A stretch of 64,000 bases of DNA from assembly GCA_015075405.1 (NCBI GenBank), contig JABTUK010000004.1:1116001-1180000 (forward strand), in the 5' to 3' direction. The notes below the pieces were generated by a model. The model was not told the DNA's origin. It made no database searches and saw only the letters and a list, made by a program, of their open reading frames with translations. The position numbers were made by a program, and so were the translations under genes. Origin of the DNA: Anaerolineales bacterium. Lineage in GTDB: Bacteria; Chloroflexota; Anaerolineae; 4572-78; J111. This document shows, in pieces, positions 24,882 through 32,626 of this stretch. Position 1 is the first letter of the stretch. The number at the start of each line of letters is the position of its first letter.

Positions 24882-25667
24882 ATGCCTTCACCTTTTCCGG
24901 GGATGAATCCCTATTTAGAAGGCGCTGATATCTGGGAAGATTTTCATGCCAACCTGGCCATGGAAATTCAGGCTCAGTTAGCGCCACAATTGAGACCCAA
25001 CTATATTGCTGCTTTGACGCCCATGGTGACGTATGAAGAGGTAGCCATTGAAGAGGTCCGGCGGGTCAAACCGGATGTAGGCATAGTACAAGTTGACTAC
25101 CGCTCGACCGGGCAAGAGGCAGTAGCCATTGCTCCTGCCCCACTAGTGGGCCAAGTTCCCATTGAAACTCCGGTCAGGTCGCAAAGTCTGGAAATTCGCG
25201 CTGTCAAACACGGAACGTTGATCACAGCAATTGAGATTCTATCGCCGGTGAACAAGCGGATTGGACATAAAGCTTTTGAGCAATACCGGCTCAAACGGCG
25301 CAATCTCATGGATATTGGGATTCATGTCCTGGAAATTGATTTGCTTCGAGGCGGCAGTCGTCCTCCTCTGACCACACCCCTCCCAGATGCGCCCTATTTT
25401 ATTTTTTTGACTCGCCGAGAACGATATCCAACGGTCGAAATCTGGCCGCTGCCGCTAACCCAACCCTTGCCCATTGTCCCCGTACCCCTGGCCGCGCCCA
25501 ACCCGGATGTATCACTTGATTTGGGCCGCGCCTTGCAGCTTATTTATGATCGAGCTGCCTATGAACTGCGAATTGATTATACGCAGCCGCCGCCCCCCCC
25601 TGACCTATCGCCCGATGACTCTGCCTGGTTGGTCCAACACCTCCATGAAGTAGGATTGCGCCCATGA
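24882..25667 (+). CDS. DUF4058 family protein inserted between jetA and jetB
   Basis: A 261-residue protein that starts MPSPFPGMNPYLEGADIWED, the hallmark start of DUF4058, followed by FHANLAMEIQAQLAPQLRPNY, SLEIRAVKHGTLITAIEILSPVNK and HVLEIDLLRGG. The EILSP.NK and E.DLLR blocks resemble a PD-(D/E)XK nuclease core, but the family's function is unknown. ATG at 24882 follows GAAAGGAG; the frame is open further up only into a repeat element. Its TGA overlaps the jetB ATG by four bases (ATGA), so it is translated as part of the Wadjet operon although it is not a standard Wadjet component. Confidence 0.88.
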   Translation: MPSPFPGMNPYLEGADIWEDFHANLAMEIQAQLAPQLRPNYIAALTPMVTYEEVAIEEVRRVKPDVGIVQVDYRSTGQEAVAIAPAPLVGQVPIETPVRSQSLEIRAVKHGTLITAIEILSPVNKRIGHKAFEQYRLKRRNLMDIGIHVLEIDLLRGGSRPPLTTPLPDAPYFIFLTRRERYPTVEIWPLPLTQPLPIVPVPLAAPNPDVSLDLGRALQLIYDRAAYELRIDYTQPPPPPDLSPDDSAWLVQHLHEVGLRP

Positions 25668-26305
25668 TGAGCTTTGCTGCCGAAACCATCCTCGAAACCA
25701 CCGGCCTGCCGGAAAAAGCCAGGCGCGACATCCCGCGGGTGATGAACCGGCTGCTGGGCCAGACCTTTTTGTATCAGGACAGCGAGACCGACAAGGACGA
25801 TTATTACTTTACCCACCGCCACCGGCCCATTTTTACCACGCTGCTGGCCCTGGCCGGTTTCACCTTACTGCACGACGACTACCACCGCATCTTTCAGGTG
25901 GTCTCCGATTTTAGCTACTGCCACCAGCGCTTCAAGCTCGACGAGTCGCTGATGATCGTGGTGCTGCGCAAGCTCTACGAAGAGCAGGTCGAGCAGCTCA
26001 GCCTGGCCGCCGATCCGGTGGTGACCATTGGCGAGGTACGTGAAGAGTACCGCACCATCACCGGCAAAGAGCGCGATTTGGGCGTGGGTCAGTACGAAGC
26101 CATCCTCAGCCGCCTGCGCCGCCTGGGCCTGATCGAACCCCTCGACGGCCGCTCCCTTGACGCCCGTGAGAGCGAAGCCCGCCTCCGCCTGCGCGGCTCG
26201 GTCAAGATGATCCTGCCGGTGCAAACGGCGGAGGAAATGGAAGCCTGGCTGCGGAGGTATCGGGCAGCAGAGCCGGGGAATGATTCAGCAGATGGCGTCG
26301 AATAA
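25664..26305 (+). CDS. jetB: Wadjet protein JetB (DUF4194, MukE-like)
   Basis: A 213-residue protein of the DUF4194/MukE-like family: VMNRLLGQTFLYQDSETDKDDYYFT, IFTTLLALAGFTLLHDDYHRIFQVV, then LDESLMIVVLRKLYEEQ and a winged-helix region with YEAILSRLRRLGLIEPLD. It is the KITE subunit that dimerises and binds JetA in the JetABC condensin. The start overlaps the DUF4058 stop (ATGA at 25664-25667). A toxin-antitoxin pair separates it from jetC. Confidence 0.9.
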   Translation: MMSFAAETILETTGLPEKARRDIPRVMNRLLGQTFLYQDSETDKDDYYFTHRHRPIFTTLLALAGFTLLHDDYHRIFQVVSDFSYCHQRFKLDESLMIVVLRKLYEEQVEQLSLAADPVVTIGEVREEYRTITGKERDLGVGQYEAILSRLRRLGLIEPLDGRSLDARESEARLRLRGSVKMILPVQTAEEMEAWLRRYRAAEPGNDSADGVE

Positions 26306-26343
26306 TTGCTATATCGTAAAGTTTAAAGAGCAGGAGGAATAGC

Positions 26344-26562
26344 ATGACAATCGCAGAAATTCTTCAATCCGTGCAATTCGTGGTGGACCAAGAAGGCAAA
26401 CCTACCGCAGCGATTCTTGATATGAGCGCGTGGGAGACATTTTTGTCCGTATTGGAGGATGCAGAAGACATCAAGCTGGTGCGGGAAAGAATGGCGAATT
26501 GGCGTACTAAAGAAGGTTGGACAGCTTGGGAAGATTTCAAGGCAGAGTCAACTAGCTCATGA
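26344..26562 (+). CDS. Antitoxin of a RelE/ParE-type pair
   Basis: A 72-residue protein: MTIAEILQSVQFVVDQEGKPTAAILDMSAWETFLSVLEDAED shows the beta-strand and helix start of Phd/YefM or RelB-like antitoxins (the VVD.EGKP.AAILDMS.WE motif), and the C-terminal part is the likely toxin-binding tail. AGGAGG(A) lies upstream of ATG. Its TGA overlaps the ATG of the toxin gene (ATGA at 26559-26562). Confidence 0.82.
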   Translation: MTIAEILQSVQFVVDQEGKPTAAILDMSAWETFLSVLEDAEDIKLVRERMANWRTKEGWTAWEDFKAESTSS

Positions 26563-26864
26563 AGTATCATCTTTGGATCAATGACGAAGCAAAAAGCGAA
26601 ATCGGCAGATTGCCAGGTCACATCCGCCAGCGAATCCGCCAGGCTATTCAAGATTTAGCGACTGCCCCACGTCCAGATAACAGCCTACAAATGATGCCGC
26701 CAGAGAAGTTTGAACTGGAACTACGACGAATTCGCCTGGAAAAATGGCGCGTGATTTATATTATTGACGAGGAATGGTCAGAAATTGGTATTTTGGCTGT
26801 TCGCAAGCGCCCTCCCTACGATTATAAAGACCTGCCAGACTTATTGGAAGGATTGGCAGAATAG
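26559..26864 (+). CDS. RelE/ParE superfamily toxin
   Basis: A 101-residue protein with the RelE/ParE pattern: YHLWINDEAKSEIGRLPGHIRQRIRQAIQDLATAPRP, then ELRRIRLEKWRVIYIIDEEWSEIGILAVRKRPPYDY (the usual R.RV.Y.ID....I.V..V..R). RelE types cut mRNA on the ribosome and ParE types poison gyrase; the sequence does not separate the two. It overlaps the antitoxin by four bases and ends ten bases before jetC. The pair sits between jetB and jetC and could serve as an addiction module for the defence operon. Confidence 0.85.
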   Translation: MKYHLWINDEAKSEIGRLPGHIRQRIRQAIQDLATAPRPDNSLQMMPPEKFELELRRIRLEKWRVIYIIDEEWSEIGILAVRKRPPYDYKDLPDLLEGLAE

Positions 26865-26874
26865 GACGGTCTCT

Positions 26875-29800
26875 ATGAAACAACTCACCCGCATCCGCCT
26901 CATCAACTGGCACCTGTTTGAAAACACCACCGTGACCTGCCAGGGGACAACGTACTTCATTGGCGTCAACGGGGTGGGCAAATCCACCATCCTCGACGCG
27001 GTGCAGTTTGCCCTGGTCGGCGGGCAACGCGAGGTCAAATTCAACCAGGCGGCGATGGCCGGCAGCCAGCGCACCCTGACCAGCTATGTCCGGGGCGAAC
27101 TGGGCGCCGAAGGCCAGCGCTTCCTGCGCGGTGACGCCACCGCCGTGGTCGCTCTGGAATTTCGCAACCCGGATAACAGCTACTTTGTCCACGGCGCGGT
27201 CATTGACGCCTATCAAGATGGCCGCTCGCCCGATGTGACTTACTTCATTGTCAACGGCGCGCCGCTCAACGACAACTGGTTCTTTCGCACCGAAGGCCAG
27301 CTTTTCGACAGCCGGGCTTTCCGCCGCCACCTGGAGCATTTTGCCCTGCCCGACCCGCAGGCCCGCGCCCAGCTTTTTACCCGGCTGGAAGATTACCGCT
27401 TTCACCTGCTCAACCGGCTGGGCCAACTCAAAGAAACCTTCACCGCCAAAATTGTCAAGGGCCTGGCCTTTAGCCCGCTGACCAACATCCGCGACTTTGC
27501 GCATAACTACCTGCTTGACGAAAACCTGGTGGATGTCAAAACCCTGCGCGAACAGTTGGAAACCATGCGCCACTTCGAAAGCCTGGCCGCCGACATCCGC
27601 CAGCGCATCGAAAGCCTCAACCAGATCGAAGAACAGGATCAGGAACGGCGCACCCAGCGCCGCCTGCGCCTGACCAACGGCTACCTCCGCCGCTACGCCC
27701 AGAGCGACGCCTATCTGGCCGACCTCAAAAAATTTCGACTGGAGCGCGACGAGAAGACCATCCAGCTCAGCCGCCTGGAATTGCAGCGCGAGGCCTTGAG
27801 CGAGCAGTTCCAGCACGCCACCAACGCCCTCATCGAGGCCCAAATCGCCCTGCGCACCGACGCCACCGCCGCCCGCGACAAAGCCTTGCGCGAGGAAATT
27901 GCCCAACTGGAAGCTGAACTGTCTACCCTGCGCCAGCAGGAAACCCTTCTCCAGCAAACCCTGGCCCGCGAACACGCCGACGCCCAACGCCTCCAAACCT
28001 TTCTTCTGGCCGACGGCTTAGAAATACCCACCTCGTTACAAGATTTTGTCAATGAAGACGCCTCACGCTTCACGCCTCACGCTTCACGCTTCACGCCTCA
28101 CGCCTCACGTCTCTCCCACCTTCAAACCGACCTCCAAACCCTCGGCCACACTTACGCCGAACAGATGGCCTTGCTGCAAAACGAGAGCCGCCAGCTTCGC
28201 CAGGAGGCCGAGCAGCTTCAGCAGGAAATCCATAAACTTCGCACCGGCGACCGCGCCGTTGGCTACGACACCGCCGCCCCGGAATCGAGCCGGTTGCGCC
28301 GCCTGCTGCGGGCCGAACTCGGCCTCAGCGCCGACGAGGTAATTCCGCTCTATGAGGCGTTGCGCGTACCTGATGAAGCCTGGCAAAACGCCGTCGAAGG
28401 CATTCTGGGCCGGACCCGCTTCGATTTGCTGGTACCGCCCGAACATTACGACGCGGCCATGCGCCTCTACCGCCAGCGCCGCGAGAAGGACAACTTGCAC
28501 GGGGTCGGCCTGCCCGACGCCGACCGCATCTTAAAAAACGCCCGCCTGCCACTGCCCAACAGTCTAGCTATTGAAGTCGAAACCACTCACCCGGCGGCCC
28601 GCGCCTTTGTGGATTTGCTGCTGGGCGGCTATGTTAAATGCGACACCCTCGAAGACCTGCGCGACCACCGCACCGCTGTCACCCGTGACTGCTTTGTGCG
28701 CCGCAACTTCACCAGCAGCCACATGGATCCGCGCCATTACCAGCGCTGGTTCATCGGCGAGCGGGCCACCCCCCGCCAGATTGAACAGCGCGAGGAGCAA
28801 CTGACCGTCATCGGCCGCAAGCTGGCCGAACTGCAAACGCGCGACACGGCCCTGCGCGAACGACTGGCTCTGACCCGCGACAAGGTCCTGGGCTACGTCG
28901 AATTGGCCCGCGATTTGGACCTGCTGGCTCATCGGCCCGAACGAGAGACCCGGCTGGCCGCCTGCCGCACCGAACTGGCCGGCCTCGACACCCAATCCTT
29001 GACCACCCTCCAGGCCCAGGTGCAAACCTGCCAGGCTGAAGTAGACCGGCTGCAAAAGGCGGTGGAAACGTCAGGCGAAAGTATCGGCGGCTTGAAGAAT
29101 CGCCTTGATACCTTGACCCAGGAATTTTTGCCCGGTCTAGAGCGCCAGGCAGACGAGGCCGTGCAGGAAGCCCGTGCTTTTCTGGTTTTGGAAGAGGCGG
29201 AAGAGCTGCTCGAAGACCTGCAAAAAGAGTATGAGCGCCGCCGCCAGCGCCAGCCGCTGGAAACGGTGCTGGAAAACGCCACCCGCTACGAAAGCGACTA
29301 CCAGAACGCCGAAACCCGCAGCCGCGACCGGCTGCGCGAGGCCAAACAGCGCTACAGCCTGACCTATCAATTTGGCTACGACGGCGATGAGGACGCCGCC
29401 CGTTACGTGCGCGAGCGCGACCGCTACGTTGAATCGGAGCTGCCGCAGTATGAAGCCCGCATCGCCGAACAGCGGGCTATGGCCGAGCACGAACTGGTCG
29501 AAAACTTTATCCACCGCCTGCGGGAGCAAATCGAAGACGCCCGCCAGCAGTTGGGCTACCTCAACACCACTTTGTCGGCGCTGCGTTTTGGCGGCGAGCG
29601 GTTTGAATTCATCACCCGCCCGGAGCCGTCGCTGCGCCAGGTTTACGACATGATTATGGACAGCCAGGCCATCCTGGGCGAGTCGCTCTTTGAATCCGGC
29701 TTTCGCCAGCGCCACCAGGCCGGCTGGGATTTATTGTTCGAGCGGCTAACCGCCGGCCCCGACGAAGCTTTGACCGAACTGCGCGAACTACAGGATTACC

Positions 29801-30240
29801 GCAACTACCTGCAATACGACATCCGCATCCACTACCCCAACGGCGACCGCGCCCTGCTCAGTCAAATCAACGCCAAGAAGTCGGGCGGCGAAACGACCAC
29901 GCCCTTTTATGTGGCTATGGCCGCTTCCTTTGCCCAGGCTTACCGCCTCAACCAGCCCCGCCCCTCCGATACCATCCGCCTGGCCCTCTTCGATGAGGCT
30001 TTTGGTAAAATGGACACTGCCCGCACCGCCAGCGCCCTACAGTTTATGGTAGACAACCAGCTCCAGGTTCTCCTGGCTACCCCACCCGACAAAGCCGCCG
30101 GGCTATTGCCTCACGTCAACGCCGTCCGCACCGTCGTCCGCCAGAACAATCATGCTTTTGTGATCGAGATTGATAAGACGGAGATGCTGAAAGAGTTGGA
30201 GGAGGGAATTAAAACAAAAAATAAAGAACTTGTTTCCTGA
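26875..30240 (+). CDS. jetC: Wadjet SMC-like ATPase JetC (MukB-like)
   Basis: A 1121-residue SMC-type ATPase. Walker A GVNGVGKST (about 30-38) follows the typical start LTRIRLINWHLFEN; long coiled coils run from about 240 to 900 with a hinge-like region (about 480-640, containing HYDAAMRLYRQRREKDNLHG); signature KSGGETTT (about 1002-1009) and Walker B LALFDEAFGKMD (D1040, E1041) close the head. With JetA and JetB it forms the loop-extruding complex that finds circular plasmids. The ATG at 26875 (MKQLTRIRL) is preferred over an upstream start inside the toxin gene. Residues about 396-412 are a translated heptamer array. Confidence 0.93.
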   Translation: MKQLTRIRLINWHLFENTTVTCQGTTYFIGVNGVGKSTILDAVQFALVGGQREVKFNQAAMAGSQRTLTSYVRGELGAEGQRFLRGDATAVVALEFRNPDNSYFVHGAVIDAYQDGRSPDVTYFIVNGAPLNDNWFFRTEGQLFDSRAFRRHLEHFALPDPQARAQLFTRLEDYRFHLLNRLGQLKETFTAKIVKGLAFSPLTNIRDFAHNYLLDENLVDVKTLREQLETMRHFESLAADIRQRIESLNQIEEQDQERRTQRRLRLTNGYLRRYAQSDAYLADLKKFRLERDEKTIQLSRLELQREALSEQFQHATNALIEAQIALRTDATAARDKALREEIAQLEAELSTLRQQETLLQQTLAREHADAQRLQTFLLADGLEIPTSLQDFVNEDASRFTPHASRFTPHASRLSHLQTDLQTLGHTYAEQMALLQNESRQLRQEAEQLQQEIHKLRTGDRAVGYDTAAPESSRLRRLLRAELGLSADEVIPLYEALRVPDEAWQNAVEGILGRTRFDLLVPPEHYDAAMRLYRQRREKDNLHGVGLPDADRILKNARLPLPNSLAIEVETTHPAARAFVDLLLGGYVKCDTLEDLRDHRTAVTRDCFVRRNFTSSHMDPRHYQRWFIGERATPRQIEQREEQLTVIGRKLAELQTRDTALRERLALTRDKVLGYVELARDLDLLAHRPERETRLAACRTELAGLDTQSLTTLQAQVQTCQAEVDRLQKAVETSGESIGGLKNRLDTLTQEFLPGLERQADEAVQEARAFLVLEEAEELLEDLQKEYERRRQRQPLETVLENATRYESDYQNAETRSRDRLREAKQRYSLTYQFGYDGDEDAARYVRERDRYVESELPQYEARIAEQRAMAEHELVENFIHRLREQIEDARQQLGYLNTTLSALRFGGERFEFITRPEPSLRQVYDMIMDSQAILGESLFESGFRQRHQAGWDLLFERLTAGPDEALTELRELQDYRNYLQYDIRIHYPNGDRALLSQINAKKSGGETTTPFYVAMAASFAQAYRLNQPRPSDTIRLALFDEAFGKMDTARTASALQFMVDNQLQVLLATPPDKAAGLLPHVNAVRTVVRQNNHAFVIEIDKTEMLKELEEGIKTKNKELVS
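28060..28108. repeat. Heptamer array inside jetC coiled coil (7 units)
   Basis: GCCTCAC / GCTTCAC units seven times, framed by TGAAGAC and GTCTCTC that look like decayed units (nine in all, which would keep the frame). Encodes ASRFTPH repeats. The unit is the complement of the GTGAGGC unit in the GT39-like gene. Confidence 0.88.
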
Positions 30241-30254
30241 CCTCTGTCGAGACA

Positions 30255-30291
30255 TGGTATAATGCACACGACATAATTTCTATGTAGAAAT
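30255..30291 (+). promoter_or_regulatory. Extended -10 promoter and operator-like palindrome of the AAA module
   Basis: TGGTATAAT (30255-30263) is an extended -10 box with perfect TATAAT. Right after it, ATTTCTA-TG-TAGAAAT (30276-30291) is a perfect 7-bp inverted repeat in the leader. It gives the AAA gene its own promoter inside the jet operon and suggests a repressor site. Confidence 0.65.
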
Positions 30292-30300
30292 GGCAAAATA

Positions 30301-31809
30301 ATGAGCACAAACGATCAGGAAATATATAGGCCGAACAGAATTCATCGTTTTGGCTTAACCCATTTCAAAGCTTTCAACGAAACTGCTTTTTTGCCTATTC
30401 AACCAATTACAGTCTTGGCTGGGTTGAACAGTAGCGGCAAAAGTTCAGTGATAGATGCACTTTTGTTACTCAAACAGACTTTGCTTGCGGAGAAACGGGT
30501 AGCTGAACGCATTGTTTTAGATTGGACCGGGCCTTTCTTTGAGGTAGATCTCTTTAGCGAGATAGTTTATGATAAGGATTTTGATGGTGATTTTACTATT
30601 ATTTTTGAAATCTTCTATTCAGTTCATTCGCGCCATCTACGAAATGAGTATATCAAAGCTAATCTTCCGTCTAACGTAAGTCACTTTTTTGTTCGGGTAG
30701 ACTTTAGATTTGGATACTTTAAACACTCGGATGAGCAGCACATACAGCCCGATATCCTTTTGACAGCTTTCTCAGAAATAGATAAAGAGCCATTTATCAA
30801 ACTCCGTATTGTTTCAAGCCCTTGGATTGAAATTGCAGAACTTTATAATTCGAAGAACGAAATTATAAAAAATGCAGATCTAGATTCAGCCATTGACTTC
30901 AGTTACTTTCTACCCGTTTGGGAAGAACGAGAAAATTTGATAACTTCCACCGAAGAAAAAGAACGATTTGAAATCTATACGGTCTACCGTGATCTATTTC
31001 AACCGGCTATTCAAACAATCCAAGATGAACTTTTGTATCATCTTAAATATTTAGGGCCTCTGAGAGAAGCTCCACAGCGCAACTATCGGCAAAAACATTT
31101 ACGTGGGGATGATGTAGGAGCCAAAGGTGAAGACGCGGTTTTACTACTGCAACGATATTGGACAAGACAGGTGGAGTTTGTCGAACTACCGCAAGATAAG
31201 GATAAAATTGTGTCCTGGGAAAAACTCCGTCCGGTTAAGATGTCCCTTGGTCAAGCGGTCAATGAAGCCTTACACTGGTTGGGTATGCAAAAATTGAAAC
31301 CTCAAGAATATTCTGGTTCTGTTCAAGCTAATTTTATGACCCTCTCTAACGAAAACACCTGGGTCACTATCGCTGATGTTGGTTTTGGAGTTAGCCAAAT
31401 TTTACCTGTACTTACTCACGGCCTGTTAAGTGATACGGACAGTTTGTTAGTTTTCGAGCAGCCGGAAATTCATCTTCATCCTCGCGCTCAGGCTCGGTTG
31501 GGGGAATTGCTTGTTTGCCTGGCTCGAACCGGCCGAAGAATTATTATTGAGACTCATAGCGATCATCTGATTAATCGCTTGCGCCGGGTTGTGGCTGAGG
31601 ATTTAAGTGATCAATTGTCTGATTTAGTCAGTATTGTCTTTGTACAGCCTCCCCATCTCAAGGAAGGAGCTAAATTAGAACCTCTTCGGGTTAATGAAGA
31701 AGGTATAATAGAAAATTGGCCCCCTGGTTTCTTGGCCGAAACTGCCGAGGACTCCAAGGCTATTGTCAAAGCTCAAATCAGAAAACGTCAGACCTCCTCA
31801 TCTCACTAA
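30301..31809 (+). CDS. AAA ATPase (DUF3696-type, OLD-like) inserted between jetC and jetD
   Basis: A 502-residue ABC-class AAA ATPase: start FGLTHFKAFNETAFLPIQPITVL, Walker A GLNSSGKSS (about 41-49), then near the end WVTIADVGFGVSQILPVLTHGL, Walker B LLVFEQPEIHLHPRAQARLGE and RRIIIETHSDHLINRLRR. The middle is unique. The last part (VQPPHLKEGAKLEPLRVNEEG) fits DUF3696. Relatives occur as sensors in anti-phage systems. The gene is AT-rich and uses codons (AAT, TTA, ATA) unlike jetC and jetD on either side, a sign of transfer. It is followed by a 265-residue partner gene. Confidence 0.88.
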   Translation: MSTNDQEIYRPNRIHRFGLTHFKAFNETAFLPIQPITVLAGLNSSGKSSVIDALLLLKQTLLAEKRVAERIVLDWTGPFFEVDLFSEIVYDKDFDGDFTIIFEIFYSVHSRHLRNEYIKANLPSNVSHFFVRVDFRFGYFKHSDEQHIQPDILLTAFSEIDKEPFIKLRIVSSPWIEIAELYNSKNEIIKNADLDSAIDFSYFLPVWEERENLITSTEEKERFEIYTVYRDLFQPAIQTIQDELLYHLKYLGPLREAPQRNYRQKHLRGDDVGAKGEDAVLLLQRYWTRQVEFVELPQDKDKIVSWEKLRPVKMSLGQAVNEALHWLGMQKLKPQEYSGSVQANFMTLSNENTWVTIADVGFGVSQILPVLTHGLLSDTDSLLVFEQPEIHLHPRAQARLGELLVCLARTGRRIIIETHSDHLINRLRRVVAEDLSDQLSDLVSIVFVQPPHLKEGAKLEPLRVNEEGIIENWPPGFLAETAEDSKAIVKAQIRKRQTSSSH

Positions 31810-31825
31810 CAGGGATACCGATTTT

Positions 31826-32623
31826 ATGACTCTGTTGGTAATGGCCGACTTGGAAATGTTAGTCTGTGACAAAACGCTATTTAACACCTATGATGAGCGC
31901 TTTTATCAACGGTTTTTGACTATAACCGACACTTACGAAACATGGGTTCATGAACAAAACGCTGGTTGGCTGTTCTCCAATGAATTAATAGATCAATTAT
32001 GGTTAGCCTACCCCTGGGGCGCTCAGATTCATGAACAAACCGATCTTCTCATCATCTTTTCGACGTGGCTTGAACGTACAAATAAGCGTGTTGTTATATC
32101 ACCCGGTCTTAACACTTTAAGTCTCGAACCAGCTATTCATGCAAATTATGCAGACAGGGATTATCCAGATTTAGTAATAGAGTGGCTCAATGTATTGGCT
32201 CGAAATATAGAGATTGATTTGAGTCAGACCCTTATCTTTTCTTTCGCTGGAAAACCAGACCATGTCACTCTAATTGACTCAAGCAGTAATACCTCTCAAG
32301 CTTTTCCGTTAGTTAGAAATGAAGGAGATTGGCGGGCTGCTTTGGCCCAAGGCAATTTGTGGCTCCGACATCAACTTCCCAGAGCAGGTGATCACCCCTA
32401 TATCCCCGCTGCTCCTTATAAACCCGGAGATGCAGATTTTCCCCGTGAGTTTTATCCCCCTCGCAAAACTGTTGGCTTTAAAGACAACCAGGGCCGGCTT
32501 TGGATTCCCGACACAGAACGCGGACAACGACATTGGGATGTTCAATGTCTCCCTTACGACCGAGATAATTATTTCAAGGTCACTCCAGATGGACGACTTC
32601 TGGGTAACAAGCCACCTTGTTAA
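31826..32623 (+). CDS. Partner of the AAA ATPase, possible toxin-like effector
   Basis: A 265-residue soluble protein without signal peptide. The first 170 residues are acidic and of no family I recognise (MTLLVMADLEMLVCDKTLFN at the start). The C-terminal block GFKDNQGRLWIPDTERGQRHWDVQ and VTPDGRLLGNK resembles the G.HWDVQ end of some polymorphic-toxin nuclease domains; this is an impression, not a search result. ATG at 31826 follows AGGGAT 16 bases after the AAA stop; a TTG at 31763 would overlap the AAA gene. AT-rich like the AAA gene. It ends three bases before jetD, so ATPase and partner form a two-gene insert. Confidence 0.7.
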   Translation: MTLLVMADLEMLVCDKTLFNTYDERFYQRFLTITDTYETWVHEQNAGWLFSNELIDQLWLAYPWGAQIHEQTDLLIIFSTWLERTNKRVVISPGLNTLSLEPAIHANYADRDYPDLVIEWLNVLARNIEIDLSQTLIFSFAGKPDHVTLIDSSSNTSQAFPLVRNEGDWRAALAQGNLWLRHQLPRAGDHPYIPAAPYKPGDADFPREFYPPRKTVGFKDNQGRLWIPDTERGQRHWDVQCLPYDRDNYFKVTPDGRLLGNKPPC

Positions 32624-32626
32624 AAC

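Noticed and set aside
26764..26874. Upstream start for JetC adding 37 residues
   Set aside because: The added part overlaps the toxin gene in another frame; MKQLTRIRLINWHLF at 26875 is the typical start of this ATPase family.
26761..27996. 411-residue open frame on the minus strand opposite the jetC start
   Set aside because: Antisense of JetC and the toxin gene; GC-rich third positions create long antisense frames here.
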